Source: Bilamarchaeum sp050303335 (GTDB lineage: Archaea > Micrarchaeota > Micrarchaeia > Anstonellales > Bilamarchaeaceae). From it: 64,000 nt of DNA. The position numbers and the translations under genes are program-made. Positions 36,048-43,236 of this stretch are shown here, piece after piece. Every line of letters begins with the position of its first letter. The stretch's first letter is position 1. A model generated the notes under the pieces. It was not told the origin of the DNA. It did no database searches and saw only the letters and a program-made list of their open reading frames with translations. Location of the stretch: contig JBNLBN010000002.1 of the NCBI GenBank assembly GCA_050303335.1, positions 22,897 through 86,896 on the forward strand, written 5' to 3'.

Positions 36048-36119
36048 TTTGGAATGCGTGTGCAAGAAATATACTTTCCACTCTAAATGAAGCGTGAGTC
36101 TATTCTACTTATTTGTTTC
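36048..36119 (+). repeat. 16S 3'-flank repeat, copy 2
   Basis: TTTGGAATGCGTGTGCAAG is followed, after a deletion of about 8 bases relative to copy 1, by ATACTTTCCACTCTAAATG and AAGCGTGAGTC, then CTATTCTACTTATTTGTTT. It keeps the complete right arm of the processing stem. Confidence 0.85.
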
Positions 36120-36169
36120 CAGACTAATTTAATATGTCAATTAGGTACTGTCACAAACAAATTTTTTAA

Positions 36170-36577
36170 TCATTTTTTATCTGTTGGGCCTTCCCTTAAA
36201 AGGTCTTCTGCGCTTGGAGAATCCGTACTTATAGTATAATGATAATTGAAGACTCCATTGTCACGGTGCAAGCCGCTGCGTTTATCTGATTCGTCCGCCT
36301 GCCTAAATCCTGTTAAATAGTGTGGACCAGCTAAATCAAATTTATCAAATGGTCCTCTATAGCAGGCAAATGAAATCGCTCCCTGCAGAGTTTCATTATC
36401 TCCCGAGAATTTTATCTCTTCGGATGTTTCAACTGATTCTGCTGACAACTCCTTAATACCTACGTTTCTTTGCAGGGCTTCAACTCCTGCGTTGGAAAAT
36501 TTTTCAGGAACCCTGAAACTGATCTCTTTTGCTGTTTTTTTGTTGACCCCTTTTCCATGAAATATATAACCTGCCAT
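36170..36577 (-). CDS. Unknown protein, family X member 1
   Basis: A 135-residue protein with a conserved start KTAKEISFRVPEKFS...EALQRNVGIKEL that is shared with the gene at 40454-40708. The shared part reads strand-helix and could be a ribbon-helix-helix-like DNA-binding domain, but this is uncertain. The C-terminal 50 residues (DLAGPHYLTGF, LHRDNGVFNYHYTIS) are not shared. The frame opens at 36643, but the ATG at 36577 follows AGATATATAAAG by about 26 bp. It sits between copies 2 and 3 of the 16S flank repeat. No function assigned. Confidence 0.65.
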   Translation of the reverse strand: MAGYIFHGKGVNKKTAKEISFRVPEKFSNAGVEALQRNVGIKELSAESVETSEEIKFSGDNETLQGAISFACYRGPFDKFDLAGPHYLTGFRQADESDKRSGLHRDNGVFNYHYTISTDSPSAEDLLREGPTDKK

Positions 36578-36733
36578 ATCTATATTTAGATGGAAAGTCT
36601 TTATATATCTTACCATTTTATACAACAAATCACTAACTGTCACTCAGTTCTCTCCAAAGTCTTGGAACTGACTTCTGCAATAACAGAGTTGCCTTGTTCA
36701 TTGGCTTTCTGGACGCCTCGCCATGATTTTACC

Positions 36734-36777
36734 CTTTCCACTCTAAATGAAGCGTTAGTTGTTCTACTTATTTGTTT
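36734..36777 (+). repeat. 16S 3'-flank repeat, copy 3 (partial)
   Basis: CTTTCCACTCTAAATGAAGC, then GTTAGTTGTTCTACTTATTT. It matches copy 2 also beyond the stem arm (TTCTACTTATTTGTTT), so copies 2 and 3 are closest to each other. The part upstream of the stem arm is missing. Confidence 0.8.
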
Positions 36778-36808
36778 ACAAATATTTCTCTTATCCTTAT
36801 TGGCAGTA

Positions 36809-37354
36809 TTAGTCCTTTGAGGGAATTGTAACCTTGATTGTGTTGCACGGTTTATCATCAGGTTGTGCTTTAACTAGTTCTATTGGTTTTTCCACCCATT
36901 TGTGGCCATTAGGAAATATGACTTTTTCTACATCAACCATCTGCGCACAACTATTCTTAGAACACTTCTGGGCCTCAATTCTAAACATGTTTTTGTCTTC
37001 GTAATTAGAAACTTCCACCCTGACACTGTAACCTTGCGATGCCCTGAGACTGGAACGAAGTCTTTCTTCAGTTTTGGGTTCTCTTATGTATAGAACTATT
37101 CCAGCCGCAGTAATTCCGTGGTACTCACATGCAGTTCTATTCGATGTCCAAATTGTGGCAGGAGGTTCAACTATTCGTAATTGATATGTAGAATAACCAC
37201 TCAAATCAAAAATGCATGCAGCGGAAACAGAAGCAACAACCCCTCCAATTAGTGTTGCTTTTAGGGGATTTATTTTTCTGAACTTGTTTTTAATTCTTTC
37301 AAATGATAATTCTCGTTTCAGTGTTCCAAATTCCTGTTTAAAGGCTCCATTCAT
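36809..37354 (-). CDS. Unknown membrane-anchored protein
   Basis: A 181-residue protein: a basic N-terminal cytoplasmic part (about 35 residues, RIKNKFRKINPLK), one hydrophobic helix (ATLIGGVVASVSAACIF) and an outside domain of about 130 residues with several Cys (TACEYHG, CSKNSCAQM, KPCNTIK) and beta-strand character. A GTG at 37369 extends the frame, but the ATG at 37354 fits the CATTATAAAC box about 26 bp upstream. It lies between copies 3 and 4 of the 16S flank repeat. Family not recognised. Confidence 0.6.
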   Translation of the reverse strand: MNGAFKQEFGTLKRELSFERIKNKFRKINPLKATLIGGVVASVSAACIFDLSGYSTYQLRIVEPPATIWTSNRTACEYHGITAAGIVLYIREPKTEERLRSSLRASQGYSVRVEVSNYEDKNMFRIEAQKCSKNSCAQMVDVEKVIFPNGHKWVEKPIELVKAQPDDKPCNTIKVTIPSKD

Positions 37355-37423
37355 AACTATTTTATCCACAAAAGTGTTTATAATGGTTACTATTTATGTA
37401 ATTTCATGTAAAATACTATTGCG

Positions 37424-37488
37424 AACTACAATTGAAGCATGAGTAAATCAAATTCTTCTCAGTGCTGGCTATAATGAACACTTTGTTT
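37424..37488 (+). repeat. 16S 3'-flank repeat, copy 4 (diverged)
   Basis: CTACAATTGAAGCATGAGTA aligns with the end of the stem arm, and TTCTTCTCAGTG...CACTTTGTTTA aligns with the distal part of copy 1 (TTCTTCTCAGCG...CTGTTTGTTTA). It has drifted most, so it is probably the oldest copy. Confidence 0.6.
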
Positions 37489-37525
37489 AACTTTGTTGAA
37501 CAAAGTAAATTGAAAAAGTATCTGA

Positions 37526-38215
37526 CTATTCCAAGAGCCTTGACATGACACATTCCTGGGGATCAGGCTTGCCTTTGCATTCTTCTGTTAGCTTCTGGAT
37601 TTTCTTATCCATATCACGATGCTTCAAATCCCGCATTTTGGAAGCCATGCATACTATTGGCCCAACTTCATCCTTGCATTCGTCAGAAAATCGTTTCAAT
37701 TCATCAAGCGTCTCATCGTCACGTCCTACTGTACCAAAGCAAAAACCTTGAGGATCTCCCTGAGTAACCTTGACGTATCTTTTCCCGTCTATCTTTTCAA
37801 ATTCCAGTGTTAGTATAAATTCTCCAACCACTTGACCGTATTTAGTCTTTTCCCCATCTTCAAGTGTTACTCCCTCTTCGTCAATATTCCTTATTCTTTG
37901 AGTATGATCAGTTTTGAAATACTGGTTTAAATCCGTACCGATTGTTGCGATAAACTGCCTGCCAACACTTGAAAGGCAATTTTCATCGTAACTCTGTTCA
38001 TCTGAAGTCATTTCAGGTTCTTTTTTATCCTCACTCTTCCCTTCCATGGATAGACAGGTATTTGTTTCTACATCTTCAATTTGGCAGGTCTTTGTTTCAG
38101 CTGGCATTGCGGTTCTTGCAGGCATTGCAGGTTCGATTTTTGGAACACAAGAAACTGCTGATGCAAAAGCAACTGCAGAAACAACTCTGGATAATCTCTG
38201 TTTTATGTATTTCAT
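37526..38215 (-). CDS. Secreted lipoprotein-like protein, family Y member 1
   Basis: A 229-residue protein with a signal peptide ending ASAVSC (a lipobox-like Cys) followed by VPKIEPAMPARTAM, a Pro-rich spacer. The central beta-rich domain (RIRNIDEEGVTLED, FEKIDGKRYVKVTQGDP) is shared with the gene at 38251. The C-terminal 60 residues, absent from the paralogue, hold Cys residues (SDECKDEVGPIVC, TEECKGKPDPQEC) typical of disulfides. Probably attached to the outer face of the membrane. Function unknown. Confidence 0.7.
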   Translation of the reverse strand: MKYIKQRLSRVVSAVAFASAVSCVPKIEPAMPARTAMPAETKTCQIEDVETNTCLSMEGKSEDKKEPEMTSDEQSYDENCLSSVGRQFIATIGTDLNQYFKTDHTQRIRNIDEEGVTLEDGEKTKYGQVVGEFILTLEFEKIDGKRYVKVTQGDPQGFCFGTVGRDDETLDELKRFSDECKDEVGPIVCMASKMRDLKHRDMDKKIQKLTEECKGKPDPQECVMSRLLE

Positions 38216-38250
38216 GATAAGATATTGTTACAAAAAAATAAAAAATATGT

Positions 38251-38688
38251 CTAATAAATAGCCTGGGGCCTTTTCATGTGGTCATAATTGCAGGTCGTCT
38301 CGGGATCGTTTACTACTACTTTTACATAGTATTTGCCATCGATCTTGTCGAATCTTATATTGCCCTGATCCACCCTGAACGTTTCGCCGTAATGAAGCTT
38401 GCCCTTCGTGCTGCTCACTTCGAATTCGACGCCTTCGTAATCGATCTTTACAATCCTTTTTGGCTCTTTTGAGGGAAATGTCCTGTATACGTCGTCTCCG
38501 ACCTTTGCAACATACATCATTCCAACTGCATTAGTGCATTTTGTCGTCATGTCCGATTCAGGCGTGACCTGCTGGAATTTCGTGGAAACCTCTCCCCTTC
38601 TGCACGCCATGACCGGTTCGGTCTTGGGCGCACAAGAAAATGCGCCAGCAATGGCTGCTGCACCAGTGATAACTCTAAGCTTGTTCAT
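38251..38688 (-). CDS. Secreted lipoprotein-like protein, family Y member 2
   Basis: A 145-residue protein with a signal peptide ending IAGAFSC (lipobox-like), then APKTEPVMACRR. It aligns with the 37526 gene over the N terminus and the central domain (KRIVKIDYEGVEFEV, FDKIDGKYYVKVVVNDPETTC). It lacks the C-terminal extension. The ATG at 38688 follows GAGG as possible ribosome-binding site and a GTTTTAAAAC box near 38709. Probably the product of a tandem duplication with its neighbour. Confidence 0.7.
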   Translation of the reverse strand: MNKLRVITGAAAIAGAFSCAPKTEPVMACRRGEVSTKFQQVTPESDMTTKCTNAVGMMYVAKVGDDVYRTFPSKEPKRIVKIDYEGVEFEVSSTKGKLHYGETFRVDQGNIRFDKIDGKYYVKVVVNDPETTCNYDHMKRPQAIY

Positions 38689-38786
38689 AACCTCTAATTT
38701 GTACAGATAGTTTTAAAACACTTAGTTCCATTAAAGAAAACATTATAACGACACCATTTTTAAACATTTAATAACATCTTATATCT

Positions 38787-39935
38787 ATGAATGTCCCCCA
38801 GACGATGGTAGCTTTCAAGAAATCCCAGCATACTCAACTATTCTACTCTGTTCTGACCCAGTTGGTTTCAGAAGCAAAACACGGAGTGCTTTTCCCAGGT
38901 CAGCTGGATAAGGTCAAGCGGGAATACGCCCTGATATGCCAGTCGATGGGAAAGGATCCTGAAAAGACGTTCAGATTGCTCCTGAGTGGGACCATCGAAG
39001 CAATGCGCTCCGGCACATTCATTTTCTTCGGGTACTACAGCTTCGAGAAGGCAGACCTTGCGATCCTGCAGAATCTTCCGGCGGTCCAGTTCAGGAAAGT
39101 AGGACCCAGATCATTCCAGGCATTTGAAAAAAGGCTCGGAATGGCTTATCAGCAAACGCTTCTCCCAAGGGAGGCAAGAATCCTCTTTGACGGGCACAAG
39201 ATCCAGCCAGACCGCTGGAAAAAAATCGAGTCTTCGGAACCTGCATTCGATCATCCAACTCTTTCAGTAGAGATAAAGCCCGGAAAAAACATTGTTGTAG
39301 AGGTAAAAAGCGAAGGGGAGGTCATTGCCAGGCCGTCAAATGGCGGGCTATTCACTTTCCCTCTTGAGTCAGCGCACATTAACCGGCGATCAGCGGACGG
39401 AAACAGGTTCGAGACCGTCTATGGGGAAAGTTTTCCTGATGTTGATGAAACAGTTCCCCTGGACAATGTCCATGCTCTTACAAATATGTTCATGGCCAGG
39501 TTTTCGATGGGATCCGGCCTTCGGGCTCCTACACTGAGGCAAAAAATCGAGTGGGCCTACGGAAAGCTTAGCAATGCATTCACAGGAGAATCAGATTTTA
39601 ATCTTCAGGAATATAACCTTGATTTTCTTGCAGAATCCTTTACGGACAACGGCATATTCCCCGGTTCCTGCAAGGCAACAGCGACTGTAAGTGCCGGTCT
39701 TGCAAAATTCCTCGGCTTTGATGCAAGGATTATATCCGGCGCCCTGATCCTGAAGGATGAAGGCGGCTGGGGCCATGTCTGGGCCGAGATCTCAGCGCCA
39801 GGATCCAACGTCTGGATGCCGTTTGATCCTGCAGGGGGAGCATTGTTCACCTATCCAGATGATGCCATATATATCGCTGAAAGCAGGATAAGCCACGAGG
39901 CGTTCCCCCTGAGGATAAAAGTAAGCTATAAATAA
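38787..39935 (+). CDS. Transglutaminase-like (C-H-D) protein
   Basis: A 382-residue protein with no signal peptide. The C-terminal 110 residues show a transglutaminase-like papain-fold core: Cys295 in FPGSCKATATVSAGLAKFLG, His330 in GWGHVWAEI, and Asp347 in MPFDPAGG, in the expected order and spacing. Residues 1-240 are helical, then beta-rich, without a recognised domain. The fold covers peptidases and amide-forming enzymes, so the reaction is not fixed. The ATG lies 26 bp after a TTTTTAAACA box. The HTH gene is convergent 6 bp downstream. Confidence 0.8.
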   Translation: MNVPQTMVAFKKSQHTQLFYSVLTQLVSEAKHGVLFPGQLDKVKREYALICQSMGKDPEKTFRLLLSGTIEAMRSGTFIFFGYYSFEKADLAILQNLPAVQFRKVGPRSFQAFEKRLGMAYQQTLLPREARILFDGHKIQPDRWKKIESSEPAFDHPTLSVEIKPGKNIVVEVKSEGEVIARPSNGGLFTFPLESAHINRRSADGNRFETVYGESFPDVDETVPLDNVHALTNMFMARFSMGSGLRAPTLRQKIEWAYGKLSNAFTGESDFNLQEYNLDFLAESFTDNGIFPGSCKATATVSAGLAKFLGFDARIISGALILKDEGGWGHVWAEISAPGSNVWMPFDPAGGALFTYPDDAIYIAESRISHEAFPLRIKVSYK

Positions 39936-39941
39936 AAAAAA

Positions 39942-40163
39942 TTAGATGAGAATTTCCACATTCGGGTCGCTCAACATTCTGTATACCGACATGTGGGATA
40001 CTCCCAGGATGGTTGCGATCTTTCTCATCGAAAGCCTTTCTACGAAGTACATCTGCAGTACTTCCTGTACCATCGCGTCTTTATCAACCCTGCCCGGGCT
40101 CGGGGGTTCCATTGGTACTCTTGGTTCTGGAACGGGAACCGTTATACTATTCACTACTATCAC
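39942..40163 (-). CDS. Small HTH protein, resolvase-like
   Basis: A 73-residue protein: a Pro-rich N terminus, then a helix-turn-helix near the C terminus (LSMRKIATILGVSHMSVYRML) resembling the DNA-binding end of serine resolvases and of small MarR/sigma-4-like repressors. The start is uncertain: GTG at 40163, GTG at 40154 or ATG at 40112; a TATA-like GAATATAAATC at 40165-40175 favours one of the later starts. A strong hairpin (40176-40200) lies just upstream of that box. No catalytic domain, so it is not an active recombinase by itself. Confidence 0.6.
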   Translation of the reverse strand: MIVVNSITVPVPEPRVPMEPPSPGRVDKDAMVQEVLQMYFVERLSMRKIATILGVSHMSVYRMLSDPNVEILI

Positions 40164-40175
40164 CGATTTATATTC

Positions 40176-40302
40176 GGGGCCTGGATAAATCCAGTGCCCC
40201 AGTTAACCGTTGTCAATTAGCCTAAAAGGCGGTTTATCTAATCCAAAGATCTTCCGCCGCAGGATTTCCAGGTGTCACGGCTTTCGCCCATTTATCTCCT
40301 GC
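40176..40302 (-). other. Stem-loop-rich region, candidate structured RNA
   Basis: In minus-strand order the stretch offers: a long outer stem GCAGGA/TCCTGC (40302-40297 with 40263-40258) that encloses GGC-GAAA-GCC, a GNRA-type hairpin; then GGCGG-AAG-ATCT / AGAT-AAA-CCGCC with a symmetrical internal loop; a short GCCT/AGGC hairpin; and a strong hairpin GGGGC-CTGGA-TAAA-TCCAG-GCCCC with one unpaired base (40176-40200). It lies between two minus-strand reading frames, so it could be a leader, an sRNA or an element end. No known RNA family recognised. Confidence 0.35.
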
Positions 40303-40390
40303 TTAAATTATTGCGCCATACAATAAAGGTGTAGCACAACCTATAATTAGCCAATGGCATATGTTTAGAGACCATTTCGTTTTTCATCAT
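40292..40390 (-). CDS. Possible small protein (32 aa)
   Basis: A 32-codon frame starting with two Met codons, behind a very good ribosome-binding site (GGAGGTG at 40404-40398, 7 bases before the ATG) and a TTTATATATC box near 40434-40444 (about 48 bp from the ATG, leaving a short leader). The peptide (start MMKNEMVSKHMPLAN) is basic with a short hydrophobic part and resembles nothing I know. Alternatively the signals serve the following structured RNA and HTH gene. Confidence 0.35.
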   Translation of the reverse strand: MMKNEMVSKHMPLANYRLCYTFIVWRNNLSRR

Positions 40391-40453
40391 AGTGTTACAC
40401 CTCCAGTGCTTTGTAGGATTATTTGGGACTTAAAAGATATATAAATGTTTGTA

Positions 40454-40708
40454 TCAGTTAATTGCCGTCCGGTCCAGCTCCGGCTCGAAGCTTTTGAAGG
40501 GATCCCCGGTCATCGCAGTCTCGATCATGCGTATCGCATCCTCGTGGTTTTTTGTAAGGACCCTCTTTTCAACGACAAGTTCCGTAATCATCACGTTTTT
40601 TCTCAGATTGGCCAATGCTTCAGATGATAAAAACTGCGGCAGCCTGAATGAGATGTCCTTCTTTGTCTTCATATTTTTTCCTTTGCCCTCGATTGTGATA
40701 AGTACCAT
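40454..40708 (-). CDS. Unknown protein, family X member 2
   Basis: An 84-residue protein with KTKKDISFRLPQFLS...EALANLRKNVMITEL, which matches the start of the 36170-36577 gene almost position by position, and an end DPFKSFEPELDR that corresponds to GPFDKFDLAG there. It is the shorter of the two. The frame opens at 40774, but the ATG at 40708 follows a TTTAAATATAAG box about 25 bp upstream. Small size and the strand-helix-helix order would fit a DNA-binding antitoxin-like protein, but this is speculative. Confidence 0.62.
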   Translation of the reverse strand: MVLITIEGKGKNMKTKKDISFRLPQFLSSEALANLRKNVMITELVVEKRVLTKNHEDAIRMIETAMTGDPFKSFEPELDRTAIN

Positions 40709-40808
40709 ACAATTAGATATTATTGGCTTATATTTAAATAAATTGCCATGTTCTATAACAATTATACCAGGCAAAGCTTTTTTATCAAATTTGTCTAATT
40801 CTAGTCAG

Positions 40809-41189
40809 GTGCTTGATTTGGCTAAGAAAAAAGATGAAAAGGAAGGACTTGTAATTACTCCGAGGCTGAAAAGGAACTGGCTGATGATCCGGAAAGCCTA
40901 TAATGTATCACTTGAGGCTTTCGGTGCTAACATATCCAGGCTCTCAGAGGATGAGGCAAATGAGATGTATGAACTTATCAGGCACGCGCTTTACAAGGAC
41001 AATATAGCCCAGATCATCCAGGAGGAGCCGAAAATGAGGGAATTCCTCAGGAACGAGGATGACCGGCTCTGCATGTACGAGATATACGAGAATCTCTCCT
41101 GGAAGCTCGGGAAAAGGGAAAAGGCCCCGGAATACAAGCAGAAGATCAACCGTTTCAGGATGGCAGTCAAGAAAACCCTTGTTCCTTAA
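40809..41189 (+). CDS. Unknown charged helical protein
   Basis: A 126-residue, helix-rich, charged protein (LKRNWLMIRKAYNVSLEAF, LSEDEANEMYELIRHALYK, KMREFLRNEDDRLCMYEIY) without signal or membrane helix. Start uncertain: GTG at 40809 or TTG at 40818; AGGTG at 40807 can serve the latter, and a TTTTTATCAAA box lies 25-30 bp before 40809. The reading frame continues upstream over the family X gene on the other strand, but that part is not coding-like. No family recognised. Confidence 0.6.
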   Translation: MLDLAKKKDEKEGLVITPRLKRNWLMIRKAYNVSLEAFGANISRLSEDEANEMYELIRHALYKDNIAQIIQEEPKMREFLRNEDDRLCMYEIYENLSWKLGKREKAPEYKQKINRFRMAVKKTLVP

Positions 41190-41225
41190 AAACATATTAA
41201 AACTCTATTATGCACATATTTGGAA

Positions 41226-41552
41226 ATGAAGCAAAAAACTCCAAAGATAATGCTGGCTGACCGGATGATCCTGGGAAGCTTTGATCCGAAAAACGAGGGT
41301 CCTGCAAGTTCCATGCCAGAACGCTTCCATGTCGGAAGATTTCTTGTCTGTCCCGTAATCAAGACAAAAGATGCGGCAGTTTTTGATATAATGGACGGAG
41401 ATAAGCTTGTTGCCTCGCGCGTTTTTGTGACCCTGGAAAAACCGGCATCCGTGACCGTTGTTCCTGACCGCCCTCCTGTGACAAGGCAGCTGACGATATC
41501 GCTTTGTCCGGTTGACAGTAACAGGACTTACATTGACGCCAAACTTAGCTAA
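41226..41552 (+). CDS. Unknown small beta-rich protein
   Basis: A 108-residue protein that reads as beta strands (FHVGRFLVCPVIKTKDAAVF, LVASRVFVTLEKPASVTVV) with several Pro. No signal peptide. The ATG at 41226 sits about 26 bp after TATTAAAAC, which favours it over the TTG at 41220. It ends 28 bp before the GluRS start, but GluRS may have its own promoter. Family not recognised. Confidence 0.6.
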   Translation: MKQKTPKIMLADRMILGSFDPKNEGPASSMPERFHVGRFLVCPVIKTKDAAVFDIMDGDKLVASRVFVTLEKPASVTVVPDRPPVTRQLTISLCPVDSNRTYIDAKLS

Positions 41553-41580
41553 TTTAAATTCACTCTTTTATATTTTCTCC

Positions 41581-43236
41581 ATGCTCGAACTTATCAGAAA
41601 ACACGTTCTCAAAAATATCGCCGACTACGGGAAGGCGAATCCAGGATCCGTAATAGGAAAGGTGATCGCTGAAAAGCCTGAAGTGAAAAATGATATAAAA
41701 AGCGCAATGGCAGCCATCAACGAGGAAATAAAGCGTGCATCCTCATTGTCAAAGGAGGAACTCGAAGAGGAGATGAAGCATTTCACCTATGCCGAGAAAG
41801 TCCAGGAGGAAAAGCTCGTCAAGCTTCCGAATGCAATTGAAGGCAAAGTCGTGACAAGATTCCCTCCGGAGCCTTCAGGATACCCCCATATCGGCCATGC
41901 TAAGGCTGCCTGGCTCGACTATGAGGGCGCAAGGAACCACGGAGGGTACATGGTCCTGCGGATCGATGATACCAACCCAGAAAAGGAGAAGCAGGAATAC
42001 GTTGATTCCATAAAAGAGGGCCTCATATGGCTTGGAATCAAATGGGAAAAGGAAACATACACCACCGATCACATGGATGAGATTTATTCTGCTGCAAAAA
42101 AACTCATCGAAAACGGAAAGGCCTATGTGACCACTGCCGCCCAGGAGGATGTGAGAAACAGCAGGACAGGAGGAAAGCAGGTTCCATGCCGGGAGAATTC
42201 TGTTGAGGAAAATCTCTCAAGATGGGAAAAGATGCTCAATGGCTCCTACAAGAAAGGAGAAGCAACCCTTCTTTTCAAAGGCGATCTCAAGGCTAACAAC
42301 ACCACTTTGCGTGACCCTACTCTTGCAAGGATAATCGAGACCCCTCATTTCAAGGCAAAGGACAGGTACCGGGTCTGGCCATCTTATGATCTTGCAGTTG
42401 TCGTGATGGACCGGACCGAAGGGATAACGCATTCTATGAGGTCAAAGGAATATGAATTGCGCGATGAGCTTTACCGGGAAATCTGCAAGGCTCTAAACCA
42501 CACGATTCCAGAACTCGTGGGCTTTTCGAGGCTCTCTATAAAGAATGCGCCGATAAGCAAGCGGCTGATAACCCCGCTGGTTGAGCAGAAGAATGTCGAT
42601 GGATGGGATGATCCGAGGCTGCCGACCCTTGCAGGGCTTCGAAGGAGAGGCATCCTGCCGGAAGCGATCCGGGAATTCGTGCTCCAGTTCGGACTCTCGA
42701 AAGTCGAGTCCGAGCCTGACTGGGAAGCGCTCCTTGCAATAAACAGGAAGATGCTTGATCCGGTCTCGCCGCATTATTTCTTCGTAAGGGATCCGGTGAA
42801 GATTACCACTGATCTGGAAAAATCAACCATCGAATTGAAGAAACACCCGAAGGCAGATATGGGCATGAGGACAATCAGCACCGGAAGCGAGGTCTATCTT
42901 GATTCAGGGGACTTCGGGCAGCTTGAAGACGGCGAGGTTTTCCGGCTGAAGGATTTCTGCAATATAATGATATCCGGAAAAACAGGTAAAAAGGCCGGCG
43001 ACGGAAAAATCAGGAAGAAGATCCAGTGGGTGACCGATCCGGTAGAATGCACAATACTGGTTCCAAAAGACCTCCTCAAGGACGGCGAATTCGATCCCGA
43101 CAGCCTTCAGGTTCTCAGGGGGGTATGCGAAAAGTCCGTCTCCGGGCTTGAAGAAGGGACAATAGTGCAGTTCGAGAGGTTCGGGTTCTGCAGGCTGGAT
43201 TCCCTTCATCCGCTTACTTTCGTATACTCATGCTGA
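41581..43236 (+). CDS. gltX: Glutamyl-tRNA synthetase, archaeal GluRS/GlnRS branch
   Basis: A 551-residue class I synthetase that charges tRNA with glutamate. The N-terminal helical extension (90 residues) is typical of archaeal and eukaryotic enzymes. The HIGH signature is in SGYPHIGHAKAAW, followed by LRIDDTNPEKEKQEY. The KMSKS-like loop is ISKRLITPL. The C-terminal half is the beta-barrel anticodon domain of the GlnRS-like branch. In archaea this enzyme usually also charges tRNA-Gln with Glu for later amidation by GatDE. The frame opens at 41512, but the ATG at 41581 gives the usual N terminus. Confidence 0.96.
   Translation: MLELIRKHVLKNIADYGKANPGSVIGKVIAEKPEVKNDIKSAMAAINEEIKRASSLSKEELEEEMKHFTYAEKVQEEKLVKLPNAIEGKVVTRFPPEPSGYPHIGHAKAAWLDYEGARNHGGYMVLRIDDTNPEKEKQEYVDSIKEGLIWLGIKWEKETYTTDHMDEIYSAAKKLIENGKAYVTTAAQEDVRNSRTGGKQVPCRENSVEENLSRWEKMLNGSYKKGEATLLFKGDLKANNTTLRDPTLARIIETPHFKAKDRYRVWPSYDLAVVVMDRTEGITHSMRSKEYELRDELYREICKALNHTIPELVGFSRLSIKNAPISKRLITPLVEQKNVDGWDDPRLPTLAGLRRRGILPEAIREFVLQFGLSKVESEPDWEALLAINRKMLDPVSPHYFFVRDPVKITTDLEKSTIELKKHPKADMGMRTISTGSEVYLDSGDFGQLEDGEVFRLKDFCNIMISGKTGKKAGDGKIRKKIQWVTDPVECTILVPKDLLKDGEFDPDSLQVLRGVCEKSVSGLEEGTIVQFERFGFCRLDSLHPLTFVYSC

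Noticed and set aside
36640..36858. 72-codon minus-strand frame over the third 16S-flank copy
   Set aside because: It overlaps the end of the 36809 gene and a repeat copy, and has no start signal.
39942..40163. Serine recombinase or transposase gene
   Set aside because: Only a C-terminal HTH is present; no catalytic domain is found in any frame nearby.
40449..40808. N-terminal extension of the 40809 gene
   Set aside because: The upstream part lies opposite the family X gene, which has a clear promoter and a paralogue; the extension has no such support.
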